In this document: in pieces, positions 34,651 to 43,968 of the stretch
Numbering within the stretch: the stretch's first letter is position 1
Layout of the letters: every line of letters starts with the position of its first letter
NCBI GenBank assembly: GCA_963848355.1
Contig: CAWKDG010000012.1
Coordinates: forward strand, 1,302,001 to 1,366,000
Direction: 5' to 3'
Source: CAWKDG01 sp963848355
Lineage (GTDB): Bacteria; Actinomycetota; Acidimicrobiia; Acidimicrobiales; UBA8190
Length of the DNA: 64,000 nt
Program-made: the position numbers and the translations under genes
The notes under the pieces: generated by a model
What the model was told of the DNA's origin: nothing
Database searches by the model: none
What the model saw: the letters and a program-made list of their open reading frames with translations, nothing else

Positions 34651-36159
34651 GTGACGGACTGGACCAGGGTCCCGGTGGTGGTCGGTGCCGGCCAGGTGAC
34701 GAACCGCGAGCAGGACCCCCTCGCCGCCCCCGATCCCTTCGCCCTCATGGCCGAGGCCACCGCCCTGGCCCTGGCCGGGGCCGGGACCGCCGTCGCCACC
34801 GACGTCGACCACCTCTGGATGGTCCACTCCCTGTCGCTGCGCCACGGCGACCCGGGCCCTGTCCTGGCCGGTCGCCTCGGCATCGACGGGGCCGAGACGC
34901 GGGTCTCGGGGATGGGCGGGAACATCCCCCAGTGGCTGGTCAACCGGGCCGCCGATCTGGTGGCCACCGGCACCCGCCCGCGTGTCCTCATCGCCGGGGC
35001 CGAGGCCCTGGCCACGCGCCGGCGGGCCCGCAAGCTCGGCGTCGAGCTCGACTGGCCGTCGTCGCCGGGCTGGCCCGAGACCTGGCCCCCCCTCGAACCC
35101 GACGTGGGGACGCACCCCGTCGAACGGGACCACGGGCTCGTGCAGGCCACCACCATGTACGCCCTCATCGAGACGGCGCTGGCCCACGCCGCGGGGCACG
35201 GTCCCGAGGCGCAGCGCCGGGCCATGGGGGAGCTGATGGACCGCTTCAACGCCGTGGCCGCCGCCAATCCCCTGTCGTGGTTCGCCACCCGACGCGACGG
35301 CACCGAGATCACGACGGTGACAGCGGACAACCGGATGATCTGCTTCCCCTATCCGAAGTACTGCAACGCCGTCATGGACGTCGACATGGGCGCCGCCGTT
35401 CTCGTCACCGACGCGGCCACGGCGCGCCAGTGGGGACTCGCTCCCGACGAGGTCGCCTACGTCGGCGGCTGGGCCGACGCCCACGAGGTCTGGTACCTCT
35501 CCGAACGGGCCCAGGTCCACACCGCCCCCGGGCTCGTCGCCTGCGCCGAGACCGCCCTGGCGGGTGCCGGCGTCTCCCTCGACGAGGTCGGGGCCTTCGA
35601 TCTCTACGCCTGCTTCCCGTCCTCCATCGAAGTGGCCCGCGACAGTTTCGGTCTGGCCCCCGACGACCACCGACCCCTCACCCTCACCGGCGGGCTCCAG
35701 TACCACGGGGGACCGGGCAGCAACTACGTCACCCACGCCGTGGCCAACACCGTCGACTGGCTGCGCGCCGGGCACGGCGAGGTCGCCGTCGTCCACGGCA
35801 ACGGGTACTTCCTCACCAAGCAGGCCGTCGGCGTCTACACCAGCCGGCCCCCGGCGACGGCGCCGACCCCGGCCGACGGGCTCCAGGAGCGCATCGACCG
35901 GCTCTCGACCCCGGTGCCCGTCGAGGCCGCCGTCACCGGCCCGGGGACGATCCTCGCCTACACCGTCCCCTACGACCGCGACGGGCGACCGGGCGACGGG
36001 GTCATGGTCGTCGACGTCGGTGACGCGGCGTCCGGTCCGCGCCATACCGTGGCCCGCACCGACACGGCCACGAGCGTCACCCTGGTGGCCGCCGACGCCG
36101 TCGGCGCGGCGGTGACGGTGTCGACCTCGGACGGCGGGAACGTAGCCCGCCTGGCCTGA
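34651..36159 (+). CDS. Thiolase-like protein with additional C-terminal domain (TLP1-like)
   Basis: A 502-residue thiolase-fold protein with an extra ~90-residue C-terminal domain (about 410-502, ILAYTVPYDRDGRPGDGVMV). This is the layout of mycobacterial thiolase-like protein type 1. The N-terminal half (VPVVVGAGQVTNRE) and the central domain are thiolase-like. However, the nucleophile position reads SGMGGNIPQW without cysteine, and the C-terminal loop reads VHGNGYFLTKQAVG instead of the usual Cys/His-Gly motif. Classic thiolase activity is therefore unlikely; CoA binding or another C-C bond reaction is possible. The start is GTG 34651. Confidence 0.8.
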   Translation: MTDWTRVPVVVGAGQVTNREQDPLAAPDPFALMAEATALALAGAGTAVATDVDHLWMVHSLSLRHGDPGPVLAGRLGIDGAETRVSGMGGNIPQWLVNRAADLVATGTRPRVLIAGAEALATRRRARKLGVELDWPSSPGWPETWPPLEPDVGTHPVERDHGLVQATTMYALIETALAHAAGHGPEAQRRAMGELMDRFNAVAAANPLSWFATRRDGTEITTVTADNRMICFPYPKYCNAVMDVDMGAAVLVTDAATARQWGLAPDEVAYVGGWADAHEVWYLSERAQVHTAPGLVACAETALAGAGVSLDEVGAFDLYACFPSSIEVARDSFGLAPDDHRPLTLTGGLQYHGGPGSNYVTHAVANTVDWLRAGHGEVAVVHGNGYFLTKQAVGVYTSRPPATAPTPADGLQERIDRLSTPVPVEAAVTGPGTILAYTVPYDRDGRPGDGVMVVDVGDAASGPRHTVARTDTATSVTLVAADAVGAAVTVSTSDGGNVARLA

Positions 36160-36183
36160 CCCGCCTGGCCCAACCGTCGTGGC

Positions 36184-36375
36184 CTAGCCCTCGAGGGCCA
36201 GGGCCTGTTCGGGACAGTTCTCCACGCCGGTCCGGGCGTCGTCCTCGCGCCCGGCCGGGACCTCGTCCACCAGCAGGACGCAGTGGCCGAACTCGTCGGC
36301 GTCGAAGAGGTCGGGGGCCAGCACGTAGCAGCGGCCGTGACCCTGGCAACGGTCGGTGTCGAGCCGGATGTGCAC
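36184..36375 (-). CDS. 3Fe-4S-type ferredoxin, P450 partner
   Basis: A 63-residue ferredoxin. Cluster ligands are Cys10 and Cys16 in DRCQGHGRCY and Cys54 in NCPEQAL; a histidine (His13) stands where the second cysteine of 4Fe-4S proteins would be, as in P450-associated ferredoxins. It lies 20 bp downstream of a cytochrome P450 and should deliver electrons to it. No reductase is encoded next to it. Confidence 0.92.
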   Translation of the reverse strand: MHIRLDTDRCQGHGRCYVLAPDLFDADEFGHCVLLVDEVPAGREDDARTGVENCPEQALALEG

Positions 36376-36395
36376 GACGGCAGACTACGGGAGAA

Positions 36396-37577
36396 CTACG
36401 GGGTCGGGGGGAACTGCAGCGGCAGGTGGTGCAGGGAGCGCAGGCCTTCGGTGTACTCGAGGACGGTCCCGGGGACGAGCTCGTACTCGGGGATCCGCTT
36501 GTGCCACTCGCGCATCGCCACCCGGAGCTCCACGCGCGCCAGGTGCGAACCGAGGCAACGGTGGACCCCGCCACCGAAGGCGAGGTGCGGGTTCGGGTTG
36601 CGCATCAGGTCGACCGTGTCGACACCGGGATGGGCGGTGGCGTCGGTGTTGGCCGCACCGATCAGGAGCATCACGTGCTCCCCCGCCTTCATCGGGCAGC
36701 CGTCGATCTCGACGTCCTCCCCGAGCACCCGGGGGACGGCGGGGACGGGACTCTCCCACCGCAGCAGCTCCTCGATGGCCGAGGGGATGACCGACTCGTC
36801 GCCGGCCACCTGGGCCCGGTGCTCGGGGTTCTGCGAGAGGTGCCCGAAGATGCAGTCGAGTGTGTCGGTCACCGTGTCGAGACCGGCGATGATGAAGAGG
36901 AAGCAGATGTCGAGGATCTCCTCGTCGGTCAGCCGCACCCCGTCCACCTCGGACACCATGATCCGGGCCAGCAGGTCCTCGGTCGGGGCCCGGCGGCGCT
37001 CGGCCAGGGTCTTCTCGAAGTAGGCGTAGATGTTCTCGGCCGTCTTCTTCCGGATCGGCGCCTGGTCGTCCATGGTGGCGCCGGCCGGCCGGATGATCCC
37101 GTCCTTCATGGCCAGGAAGAGGTCGAGGTCCGCCAAAGGCAGGCCCATCAGGCGCAGGAACACCGTGCACGGCAGGGGGACGGCGAAGTCCTCGTGGAAG
37201 TCGCACGTCCCGCGGCCGGCGAACTCGTCCATGGTCAGGTTGACGAGCTCGGCCACCTCACCGTCGAGGAGGGCCATGTGCTTGGGGGCGAACAGCGGGT
37301 CGAGGATCCGGCGGTACTTCACGTGCTTCGGCGGGTCGACGCTCAAGGGGATCAGGGGCCGGATGTTGCCCAGCTGGACGGCCTCGGGCCCCGACGTGAA
37401 CACGGCCGGACGGCGCAGTGCCGCCTCCACGTCCTCCCGGTGGGTGAGCAGATGGAACATCCCCTCGATGTTGTGCACGCGCTGCTGGCGCAACATCTCC
37501 GAGATCGCCCTGGGGTCGTCGGCCGACGCCAGGTCGACCATCAGCGACGGGGATTGGAGTTCGTCCTCGACGTCCAT
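36396..37577 (-). CDS. Cytochrome P450 (first)
   Basis: A 393-residue soluble bacterial P450. The heme-binding loop is LAFGGGVHRCLG with Cys341. The K-helix ExxR motif is E270-LL-R273. The I-helix is AGLDTVTDT (231-239), in which the acid-alcohol pair is Asp234-Thr235. It hydroxylates a hydrophobic substrate, probably the first attack on a terpenoid, steroid or alkyl compound. It is followed by its ferredoxin. Two tandem CTGAC-N6-GTCAG operators lie 117-150 bp upstream. Confidence 0.93.
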   Translation of the reverse strand: MDVEDELQSPSLMVDLASADDPRAISEMLRQQRVHNIEGMFHLLTHREDVEAALRRPAVFTSGPEAVQLGNIRPLIPLSVDPPKHVKYRRILDPLFAPKHMALLDGEVAELVNLTMDEFAGRGTCDFHEDFAVPLPCTVFLRLMGLPLADLDLFLAMKDGIIRPAGATMDDQAPIRKKTAENIYAYFEKTLAERRRAPTEDLLARIMVSEVDGVRLTDEEILDICFLFIIAGLDTVTDTLDCIFGHLSQNPEHRAQVAGDESVIPSAIEELLRWESPVPAVPRVLGEDVEIDGCPMKAGEHVMLLIGAANTDATAHPGVDTVDLMRNPNPHLAFGGGVHRCLGSHLARVELRVAMREWHKRIPEYELVPGTVLEYTEGLRSLHHLPLQFPPTP

Positions 37578-37693
37578 CGCACGTGCCTTTCACTACGGCC
37601 GCTGTCGCCACGGAGGGTGCCGAACCGGTGCCGGTCCGGGAAACGAGCGGGTACCGGCCACCTGGGGCCCGACACCCCTCACGTTAGCTTTTC

Positions 37694-37727
37694 CTGACGC
37701 AGATGTCAGCCCTGACGGCCATGTCAG
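37694..37727. promoter_or_regulatory. Two tandem palindromic operators CTGAC-N6-GTCAG
   Basis: Sites at 37694-37709 (spacer GCAGAT) and 37712-37727 (spacer GGCCAT) are both perfect, with centres 18 bp apart. They lie between the divergent P450 and RodZ-like genes. Their proximity to GCTAACGT, a -10-like element reading towards the P450, favours P450 control. Confidence 0.65.
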
Positions 37728-37855
37728 GCTCGGCCCGGTGGCCGGGCTGCCCGGGGCCCTCAAGGACGGCTCTGCGGATGCCGACGCGGCTGGTACCGAA
37801 CACCGCCCCTGACCAGGGCACAGTACGATCAGGCGAGGGGCAGAAAGGGGCCGTC

Positions 37856-38945
37856 GTGGTCATCGCAGGGAGCGACAGAGCGACCCGCCGTCGCAGCGTG
37901 CGACGACAGCGGAGCCGGTCGCCCTTCCCCTTCGGTCCCGACCTCCGCCAGGCACGCCAGCGCCTCGGCCTCAGCCTCGAGGCGGTCCAGGACCGCACCG
38001 GGGTCCGTCGCTTCTACCTCGAGCTCCTCGAGGAGGGCGACCTGACCCGTCTGCCCGACGAGAAGACCGCCGTCGTCGCCGTGCGCCGCTACGCCGAGAC
38101 CCTCGGGCTCGACGCCGCCGCCATGACGCGGTCGGTGGGCGATGCCTGGCGCACCGTGGTCGAGACCCGCACCCCCGAATTGGTGGGAGCGCCACGGGGG
38201 GTGCCCCTGGTCCACGCCGACTCCGCCGCCGTGCCCCTCGCCGCCCCCGCCGCCGTTCCCACCGCCGGGGTCCATCTGAGCCGCTTCCCGGGCGACACCG
38301 GACACCTCCGGGCCTTCACCCAGACGGCCCAGGTGCCGCAGGTGGCGGCCCGGGCTCCGGTCCGGCCGTCGCTGCCGCCGGGACTGCGCTTCGACTCGAC
38401 CGACTCCATCCCCGTCACACGCCGCGCCCGGCGTGACCTCCACCCCGCCCCCGTCGCCCTCCGGGTGGCTGTCTGGACGACCGTCGTCCTGCTCGTCCTC
38501 GAGCGCGGCGGGCATCGCCGTCCACCACTGGCAGCCGGCCTGGTTGACCAAGATCCATCTGGTCACCGGCCCCCCCGGTGTCACGCACCCCGCCGGCGTG
38601 GCGGCCCGGGCCCGGTCGCACGGCCCTCTCGTGTCGACGGCGGCGTCGGGTCCGTTGTCGGCCACGGTCTCGGTCCGCTCCCCGGTCTACGAGGTGGTGG
38701 TGACCACTCAGGCACCCTGCTGGGTCCACGTCAGCAGTCCCGCCAGCTTCGCCCCCCTCTTCTCGGCCACCGTCCCCGCCGGTACCACCAAGACCTTCAC
38801 GTCGAGCAACGGTCAGCTCTCGGTGGAGCTCGGAGCCAGTCGCGCCACCGTGACGGTCCAGATCCTGGACAAGCCCGTCCCGGGCTGGTCACTGGCGCCG
38901 AGCTCGGCGCCCTTCGTCGTGAACTTCCACTCGGCGCCCACCTGA
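37856..38945 (+). CDS. RodZ-like helix-turn-helix membrane protein, frameshifted
   Basis: About 360 residues. A helix_turn_helix_25 domain (about 25-90, FGPDLRQARQRLGLSLEAV, FYLELLEEGDLTRLP, RRYAETLGLD), a Pro/Ala-rich linker, one transmembrane helix (VAVWTTVVLLVL...AAGIAVHHW) and a C-terminal beta domain (APCWVHVSS...TFTSSNGQLSVELG) give the RodZ architecture. RodZ links the cell-shape machinery to the membrane. The frame changes in or near the GAG at 38501-38503 within the transmembrane segment, and removing one base restores the protein. GTG 37856 follows AAAGGGG at 6 bp. It lies between two P450 genes without obvious functional connection. Confidence 0.68.
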
Positions 38946-39015
38946 CGCCCCGCTCCCCGGCCCGGCCTCGTCGCTGCGTTTGCGCGGCGACGGTCACCCT
39001 GGTTCGCTCTTGCCC

Positions 39016-40245
39016 GTGGCCGACCCCCAGACCAGTGACCCCGAGACCAGTGACCCGACGGCCGATGACGCCGTGACAAGCGACGCCGTGACAAGTGACG
39101 TGGAGACCGGTGACTTCGACGTCGACATCTACGGCTTCTGGGCCACGTGCCGGCGCGACGATCCCGTCATGGCCATCGAAGGCCTCGGCCAGGAGATGCG
39201 GATGGTCACCCGCTTCGCCGACGTCGACGAGGTCCTGCGCGACCCTGACCGCTTCCCGTCGCGGATCAACGCCGACACCATGGGACCGGTCATGGGCACC
39301 GTCATCCTGGCCATGGACGGCGAGGAGCACCGCCGCTACCGCAACCTCGTCGCCCGCGCCTTCCGACCCTCGGCCCTGGTGCGATGGGAGGACGAGCTCA
39401 TCGCCCCCACCATCCACCGCCTCCTCGACACCGTCGCCGACCGCGGCCGGTCCGACCTGGTGGCCGACGTCACCAACCGCTACCCGGTCCAGGTGATCGC
39501 CGGCGTCCTCGGCGTCCCCACCGACGACTACGAACTCTTCCAGCGCTGGGGCCTCGAGATCTCGATGGGGCCGGAGGACTACGACGTCTCCAAGGCGGCC
39601 TCGAAGGCCATGCGGGACTACCTCACGCCCCTGGTCGAGCAGCGCAAGATCCACCCCGGTGACGACCTCGTCTCCGACATCGTCACGGCCGAGATCGACG
39701 GCGAGCGGCTGAGCGACGAGCACATCTACGGGTTTCTCCGTCTTCTGCTCCCCGCCGGCGCCGAGACGACGTTCCGGGCCCTCGGCAACTGCCTCGTCGC
39801 CCTTCTCTCCCGTCCCCCCGTCCTGGACCGGGTGCGCAACGACCGCTCCCTGCTCGACACCGTCATCGAGGAGACGCTGCGGTGGGAGACGTCGGTGACC
39901 ATGGTCAACCGCGAGACGGCCTGCCCCGTCGTGCTCGACGACGTGCCCATCCCCGCCGGGGTCTCGGTGGTCGTCGCCACCGGTTCGGCCAACCACGACG
40001 AGGCCCGCTACCACGACGGCGAGGTCTGGGACCTCGATCGACCGGCCGCCGCCCACCTCGCCTTCGGCACCGGTCGCCACCAGTGCCTGGGGATGCACCT
40101 GGCCCGCCTCGAGCTGCGCGTCGGACTGGGAGCCATCCTCGACCGGCTTCCCGGTCTGCGCCTCGACCCCGCCGCCGACCCGCCCCACATCGAGGGGACG
40201 GCCTTCCGCTCGCCGCCGCGCCTCGACGTTCTTTTCGACACCTGA
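39016..40245 (+). CDS. Cytochrome P450 (second)
   Basis: A P450 of about 409 residues. The heme loop is LAFGTGRHQCLG with the cysteine near residue 357, the I-helix PAGAETTFR and the K-helix EETLR. It shares the general fold but not the close sequence of the first P450, so substrate specificity probably differs. The N-terminus is a low-complexity TSDPETSDP-type segment encoded by imperfect repeats. The exact start (GTG 39016 or TTG 39010/38980) is uncertain. No ferredoxin follows; it may share the one at 36184. Confidence 0.9.
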   Translation: MADPQTSDPETSDPTADDAVTSDAVTSDVETGDFDVDIYGFWATCRRDDPVMAIEGLGQEMRMVTRFADVDEVLRDPDRFPSRINADTMGPVMGTVILAMDGEEHRRYRNLVARAFRPSALVRWEDELIAPTIHRLLDTVADRGRSDLVADVTNRYPVQVIAGVLGVPTDDYELFQRWGLEISMGPEDYDVSKAASKAMRDYLTPLVEQRKIHPGDDLVSDIVTAEIDGERLSDEHIYGFLRLLLPAGAETTFRALGNCLVALLSRPPVLDRVRNDRSLLDTVIEETLRWETSVTMVNRETACPVVLDDVPIPAGVSVVVATGSANHDEARYHDGEVWDLDRPAAAHLAFGTGRHQCLGMHLARLELRVGLGAILDRLPGLRLDPAADPPHIEGTAFRSPPRLDVLFDT

Positions 40246-40293
40246 CCCCGACACCTAGGGTCTGGGTCAGAGCAACGGATCGGGGGCCGTTTC

Positions 40294-41676
40294 ATGACAC
40301 CGAAGATCGCCATCGTCGGCGGCGGGAGCACCCACTGGGCACCACGCCTGCTCGCCGACTTCGCCAACACGGCCAGCCTGCACGACTGCTCGGTCGTCCT
40401 CACCGACATCGACGAGTCGTCGCTGCCCCCCATGCTCACGATCGCCAAGCACATCGTGACGACGCGGCACATCGGCATGAACGTCACCGCCACCACCGAT
40501 CTGGGCGCCGCCCTCGACGGGGCCGACTTCGTGATCATCGCCCTCTCGGTCGGCGGCTTCGCCAGCATGGCCCACGACCTCGAGGTCCCCGCCCGGTACG
40601 GGGTGTGGCAGCCGGTCGGCGACTCCGTCGGACCGGGGGGCATCGCCCGTTCCCTGCGCAGCATCCCCGTCGTCCTGCGCATCGCCGCCGAGGTCGAGCG
40701 CTACGCCCCGCACGCCACGCTGCTGAACGTCAGCAATCCCCTGACGGCGCTGTGCCGGGCCGTCTCCTCGCAGACGGCGGTGCGAACGGTCGGGCTCTGC
40801 AACGAACTGGTCGGGCTCCAGTTCTGGCTCAGCCTCGTCTTCGACGCCGACATGCGCGAGATCGATCCCACCGTCGCCGGCGTCAACCACCTTCCGCTGG
40901 TCACGTCGCTGCGCATCGGCGGCGAGGACGGCTTCGCCCTGTTGCGCGCCGTGCTCGACGAGCCCGGTCGCCTCGAGGGGCAACCGGTGTGGATGGCCCC
41001 GCCGGCGGGCTCGCACTGGCGCCGGACGGATCCCTCGCGCGACTGGACCAAGGCCGACATCGTGGCCAACAACCGCGTCAAGTTGGAGGTCTTCCGCCAC
41101 CTCGGTGTCCTGCCCGGCTCGGCCGACACCCACGTGGCCGAGTTCTTCCCCTGGTTCGTCACGCCCGCCTCCGACGAGGGCCGGGCCTGGGGGGTGCACC
41201 ACTACGGTCTCGCCGGGCACACCCAGGACAAGGCCGACGACGGCGTGTGGGCGGCCGAGCTCGAAGCCGGGGGCGAGATCCCCCAGTGGACCTCGGGCGA
41301 ACTGGTGGCGCCCCTGATCGACGGCATCGTCACCGGCCGGTCGCGCGCGCTGCCCGTCAACCTCCCCAACACCGGCCAGGTCACCGACCTCCCGCCCGGT
41401 GTCGTCGTCGAGTGCATGGGGACGATCGACGGCGACGGCGTCCGGCCCCGCGACATCGCCTCGGCCGGAGCGGCGGCCGAGCACCTCCGGCGTGTCGTCG
41501 CCTCCCAGGAGCTCACCGTCCAGGCCGCCATCGCCGGCGACCGGGGCCTCGTGCTCCAGGCCATGCTGGCCGATCCCGTGGCCGGCACCCTTCCCTGGGA
41601 GCACGTCACGGCCATGACCGACGAGCTCCTGGCCGCGTCGGCCCCGTGGCTGCCGCAGTTCGCCCCGTCCTCCTGA
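40294..41676 (+). CDS. Glycoside hydrolase family 4 enzyme
   Basis: A 460-residue NAD- and metal-dependent glycosidase. The N-terminal dinucleotide loop is IAIVGGGSTHW (5-15). Mechanistic residues are visible: Asn148-Pro149 in NVSNPLT, Cys169-Asn170 in GLCNEL and His199 in GVNHLP, matching the Cys/His metal site of GH4 alpha-galactosidases and glucosidases. It acts intracellularly by a redox-elimination mechanism. Start ATG 40294. There is no sugar transporter nearby, so the substrate is unknown. Confidence 0.88.
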   Translation: MTPKIAIVGGGSTHWAPRLLADFANTASLHDCSVVLTDIDESSLPPMLTIAKHIVTTRHIGMNVTATTDLGAALDGADFVIIALSVGGFASMAHDLEVPARYGVWQPVGDSVGPGGIARSLRSIPVVLRIAAEVERYAPHATLLNVSNPLTALCRAVSSQTAVRTVGLCNELVGLQFWLSLVFDADMREIDPTVAGVNHLPLVTSLRIGGEDGFALLRAVLDEPGRLEGQPVWMAPPAGSHWRRTDPSRDWTKADIVANNRVKLEVFRHLGVLPGSADTHVAEFFPWFVTPASDEGRAWGVHHYGLAGHTQDKADDGVWAAELEAGGEIPQWTSGELVAPLIDGIVTGRSRALPVNLPNTGQVTDLPPGVVVECMGTIDGDGVRPRDIASAGAAAEHLRRVVASQELTVQAAIAGDRGLVLQAMLADPVAGTLPWEHVTAMTDELLAASAPWLPQFAPSS

Positions 41677-41746
41677 CCCTTGCCCGGGGCGCTCCTGGCT
41701 CCGGTCCCGCCCTCAAGACGACCGGCCCACGCTCCGATGAACGGGT

Positions 41747-43177
41747 GTGACCACCTGGACCGACGGCGCCCTGCCGGCCTCCGACCCCCACACCGCCTTC
41801 CAGGGCGTCGCCGCGCGGCTGTCGTGCGTCATCGCCGCCACCGACGAACCGACGCTCGAGGTGGCGGTGCCCGCCTTCTTGGAAGAGCTCGGGGGTTTCG
41901 CCGACGTCGACGTCTCGTTCATCACCCTGGTCGACGAGAACGCGTGCGTCACCGACGACTGGCACTGGATCCGCCCCGGCTTGGCGGCGGCGGCGCCGGT
42001 GGTGCGGTCCCCCCTGTCGGCCATGTTCGGTTCCGCCATGGACGTCCTGCGGATCGGCGGCACCGTCGTCATCGACGATCTCTCGGGCATCGAGCTGGCG
42101 CCGTCGGAGCGGGCGCTGGCCACGGCCAACGGTCTCCAGGCCATCATGATCGTCCCCGTCATCGTGGGATCGCAGTTGCTCGGGGTCATGGGTCTGCAGG
42201 TCTTCCACCGTCCCCGGCCGTGGGACCGCAGCCTGGTGGTCCGGGTCGACCTCCTGGCCCAGACCCTCGTCCAGGCCGTCTGCCGGATGCGCGAGCAACG
42301 CGCCCTGGCCCTGGCCGACTCGAGAGCCCGGCGCATCGCCGAGTACATCCCCGACGGACTCCTGCTCCTGAGCGTCACCGGCGCCGTGCGGTGGGTCTCG
42401 CCGTCGTTCTGCGAGATGTCGGGGCTCGGTGTCAGCCGGATCCTGAACCGGGCGGCGTCCTCCTTCTTCCATCCGTCGCACCGCCAGCCCATCGACGACC
42501 AGCTGGCACGCGCCGTGCGCAGTCACGACGCCCGCCTCACCGCCCAGCTCCAGAGCGAGACGGGCGACTGGCGCTGGGCCGAGGTCTCGCTGCGCCTGGC
42601 CGCCGACGCCACCGCCGGAGTCCCCGACGAGGTCGTCATGAGTGTGCGCGACGTCCACGAGCGACACCTGCGCGAGAAGCACCTCGTCCGCCAGGCCGAT
42701 CTCGACCCGCTCACGGGCCTGGCCAACCGCGCCGGCTTCGAACGAGCCCTGGCCACGCTGGCCGAGCGCGACGTCCGCGTCTCGGTGGCTTTCTGCGACA
42801 TCGACGACTTCACCATGATCAACGACGAGTTCGGCCATGACGTCGGCGACGACGTGCTGCGCGCCGTGGCCGCCGCCGTCGGCAACATCGTGCGGGGGGA
42901 CGACATCGTGGCCCGCTTCGGGGGCGACGAGTTCGCCGTCGTCGTCGCCCAGGTCGACGACCTCCACGCCGTCCCCCTCGGGGCGCGGCTCCTCGGGGTG
43001 ACGCGCGATCTCCACGTCGGCAACATCGGCGTCACCCTGTCGGTCGCCGTCTGCGGACCGGGCCCGGCGTCCGACGCCGGCGCCATGCGCCAGCGCGCCG
43101 ATCAGGCCCTCTACGTGGTCAAGCAGACCAACCGGAACAACTGGGTCGAGATCGAATGGGACCCACCGCCGGGGTGA
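41747..43177 (+). CDS. GAF-PAS-GGDEF diguanylate cyclase
   Basis: A 476-residue soluble signalling protein. It has a GAF domain (about 15-180, IMIVPVIVGSQLLGVMGLQVF), a PAS domain (about 195-305, GLLLLSVTGAVRWVSPSFCEMSG) and a GGDEF domain (about 320-470). The active-site motif FGGDEFAVV near 390 is intact, so it should make cyclic di-GMP. No RxxD inhibitory site is evident from the sequence upstream of GGDEF (DIVA). The start is GTG 41747. There is no EAL domain, and the signal sensed is unknown. Confidence 0.9.
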   Translation: MTTWTDGALPASDPHTAFQGVAARLSCVIAATDEPTLEVAVPAFLEELGGFADVDVSFITLVDENACVTDDWHWIRPGLAAAAPVVRSPLSAMFGSAMDVLRIGGTVVIDDLSGIELAPSERALATANGLQAIMIVPVIVGSQLLGVMGLQVFHRPRPWDRSLVVRVDLLAQTLVQAVCRMREQRALALADSRARRIAEYIPDGLLLLSVTGAVRWVSPSFCEMSGLGVSRILNRAASSFFHPSHRQPIDDQLARAVRSHDARLTAQLQSETGDWRWAEVSLRLAADATAGVPDEVVMSVRDVHERHLREKHLVRQADLDPLTGLANRAGFERALATLAERDVRVSVAFCDIDDFTMINDEFGHDVGDDVLRAVAAAVGNIVRGDDIVARFGGDEFAVVVAQVDDLHAVPLGARLLGVTRDLHVGNIGVTLSVAVCGPGPASDAGAMRQRADQALYVVKQTNRNNWVEIEWDPPPG

Positions 43178-43223
43178 GCGCTGACGGGGACGGCGGGGCG
43201 GGCACCGTTAGTCTGACCCTCCG

Positions 43224-43511
43224 ATGATCGAGATCATGACCTTCCGCCTGACGCCGGGTGCCGACGAGAAGGACTTCCTGGTGGCCGACGCCGAGGTCCA
43301 GTCCGACTTCGCCTACCAGCAGGCGGGCCTGCTGCGACGGACCACGGCCCGCAGCGGCGACGGCACCTGGATCGTCATCGACCTGTGGCGCTCCGACGCC
43401 GATGCCGATGCCGTCGCCGCCCGGTGGGGTCACGACCCCCTCACCGCCCGGTTCATGTCGTTCGTCGACGCCGCCACCGTCACCACCGAGCGCTACGCCA
43501 CCCTCGGATGA
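43224..43511 (+). CDS. Small dimeric alpha/beta-barrel (ABM-like) protein
   Basis: A 95-residue protein with a ferredoxin-like alpha/beta pattern (IEIMTFRLTPGADEKDFL, WIVIDLWRS, FMSFVDAATV), as in antibiotic biosynthesis monooxygenase-like and related dimeric-barrel proteins. No catalytic residues are evident and the function is unknown. It could also be read as a member of the uncharacterised DUF4286/EthD-type group. ATG 43224 has no clear ribosome-binding site. Confidence 0.7.
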   Translation: MIEIMTFRLTPGADEKDFLVADAEVQSDFAYQQAGLLRRTTARSGDGTWIVIDLWRSDADADAVAARWGHDPLTARFMSFVDAATVTTERYATLG

Positions 43512-43538
43512 CGCGGGGCCCGACCGTCTCGGCGGGCG

Positions 43539-43892
43539 CTACTGCTGGACGAGGACCAGGGGGATGCCCTCGGGGTCGTCGACGGCCGCCAGCGTCGGAC
43601 CACCGGGGATGTCGAACGGCTCGGCCACGATCCGCGCCCCCAGCTCGACGGCCAGCGCCAGCGACGCGCCGAGGTCGCGGACCTGCACGTACAGCGACAC
43701 CCCGGCGCGGTCTCCCTGGCGCATGTGACCCGCCGGTCCCGGCTCGGGGCCGCCCAGTCCGGCCGGGATCTCCATGATCGGACCGTCCCCGATCTCCCAG
43801 TGGCACAGCGCCCGGTAGAACGCGGCCTGGCGCTGCGGATCGCGGGCCACGATCTCCCAGTGCACCACCGGCCTGGCCCAGTCGTCACCCAC
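43539..43892 (-). CDS. VOC-superfamily protein (second)
   Basis: A 117-residue VOC protein: RPVVHWEIVARDPQRQAAFY at the start, SLYVQVRDLGASLALAVELGA in the middle and AVDDPEGIPLVLVQ at the end. The His and Glu of VVHWEI are possible metal ligands, though a complete set is not obvious. GTG 43892 is supported by GGAGG 5 bp upstream. Many such actinobacterial proteins are resistance- or sequestration-type VOC proteins; the function is unknown. Confidence 0.78.
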   Translation of the reverse strand: MGDDWARPVVHWEIVARDPQRQAAFYRALCHWEIGDGPIMEIPAGLGGPEPGPAGHMRQGDRAGVSLYVQVRDLGASLALAVELGARIVAEPFDIPGGPTLAAVDDPEGIPLVLVQQ

Positions 43893-43968
43893 CGCTGCCT
43901 CCGATCCCGCGCCTCCGGTCAGCGTCGCACACTCCGAGCGGCGCTGACGGCTCCCGGGGGCAGAGTGT

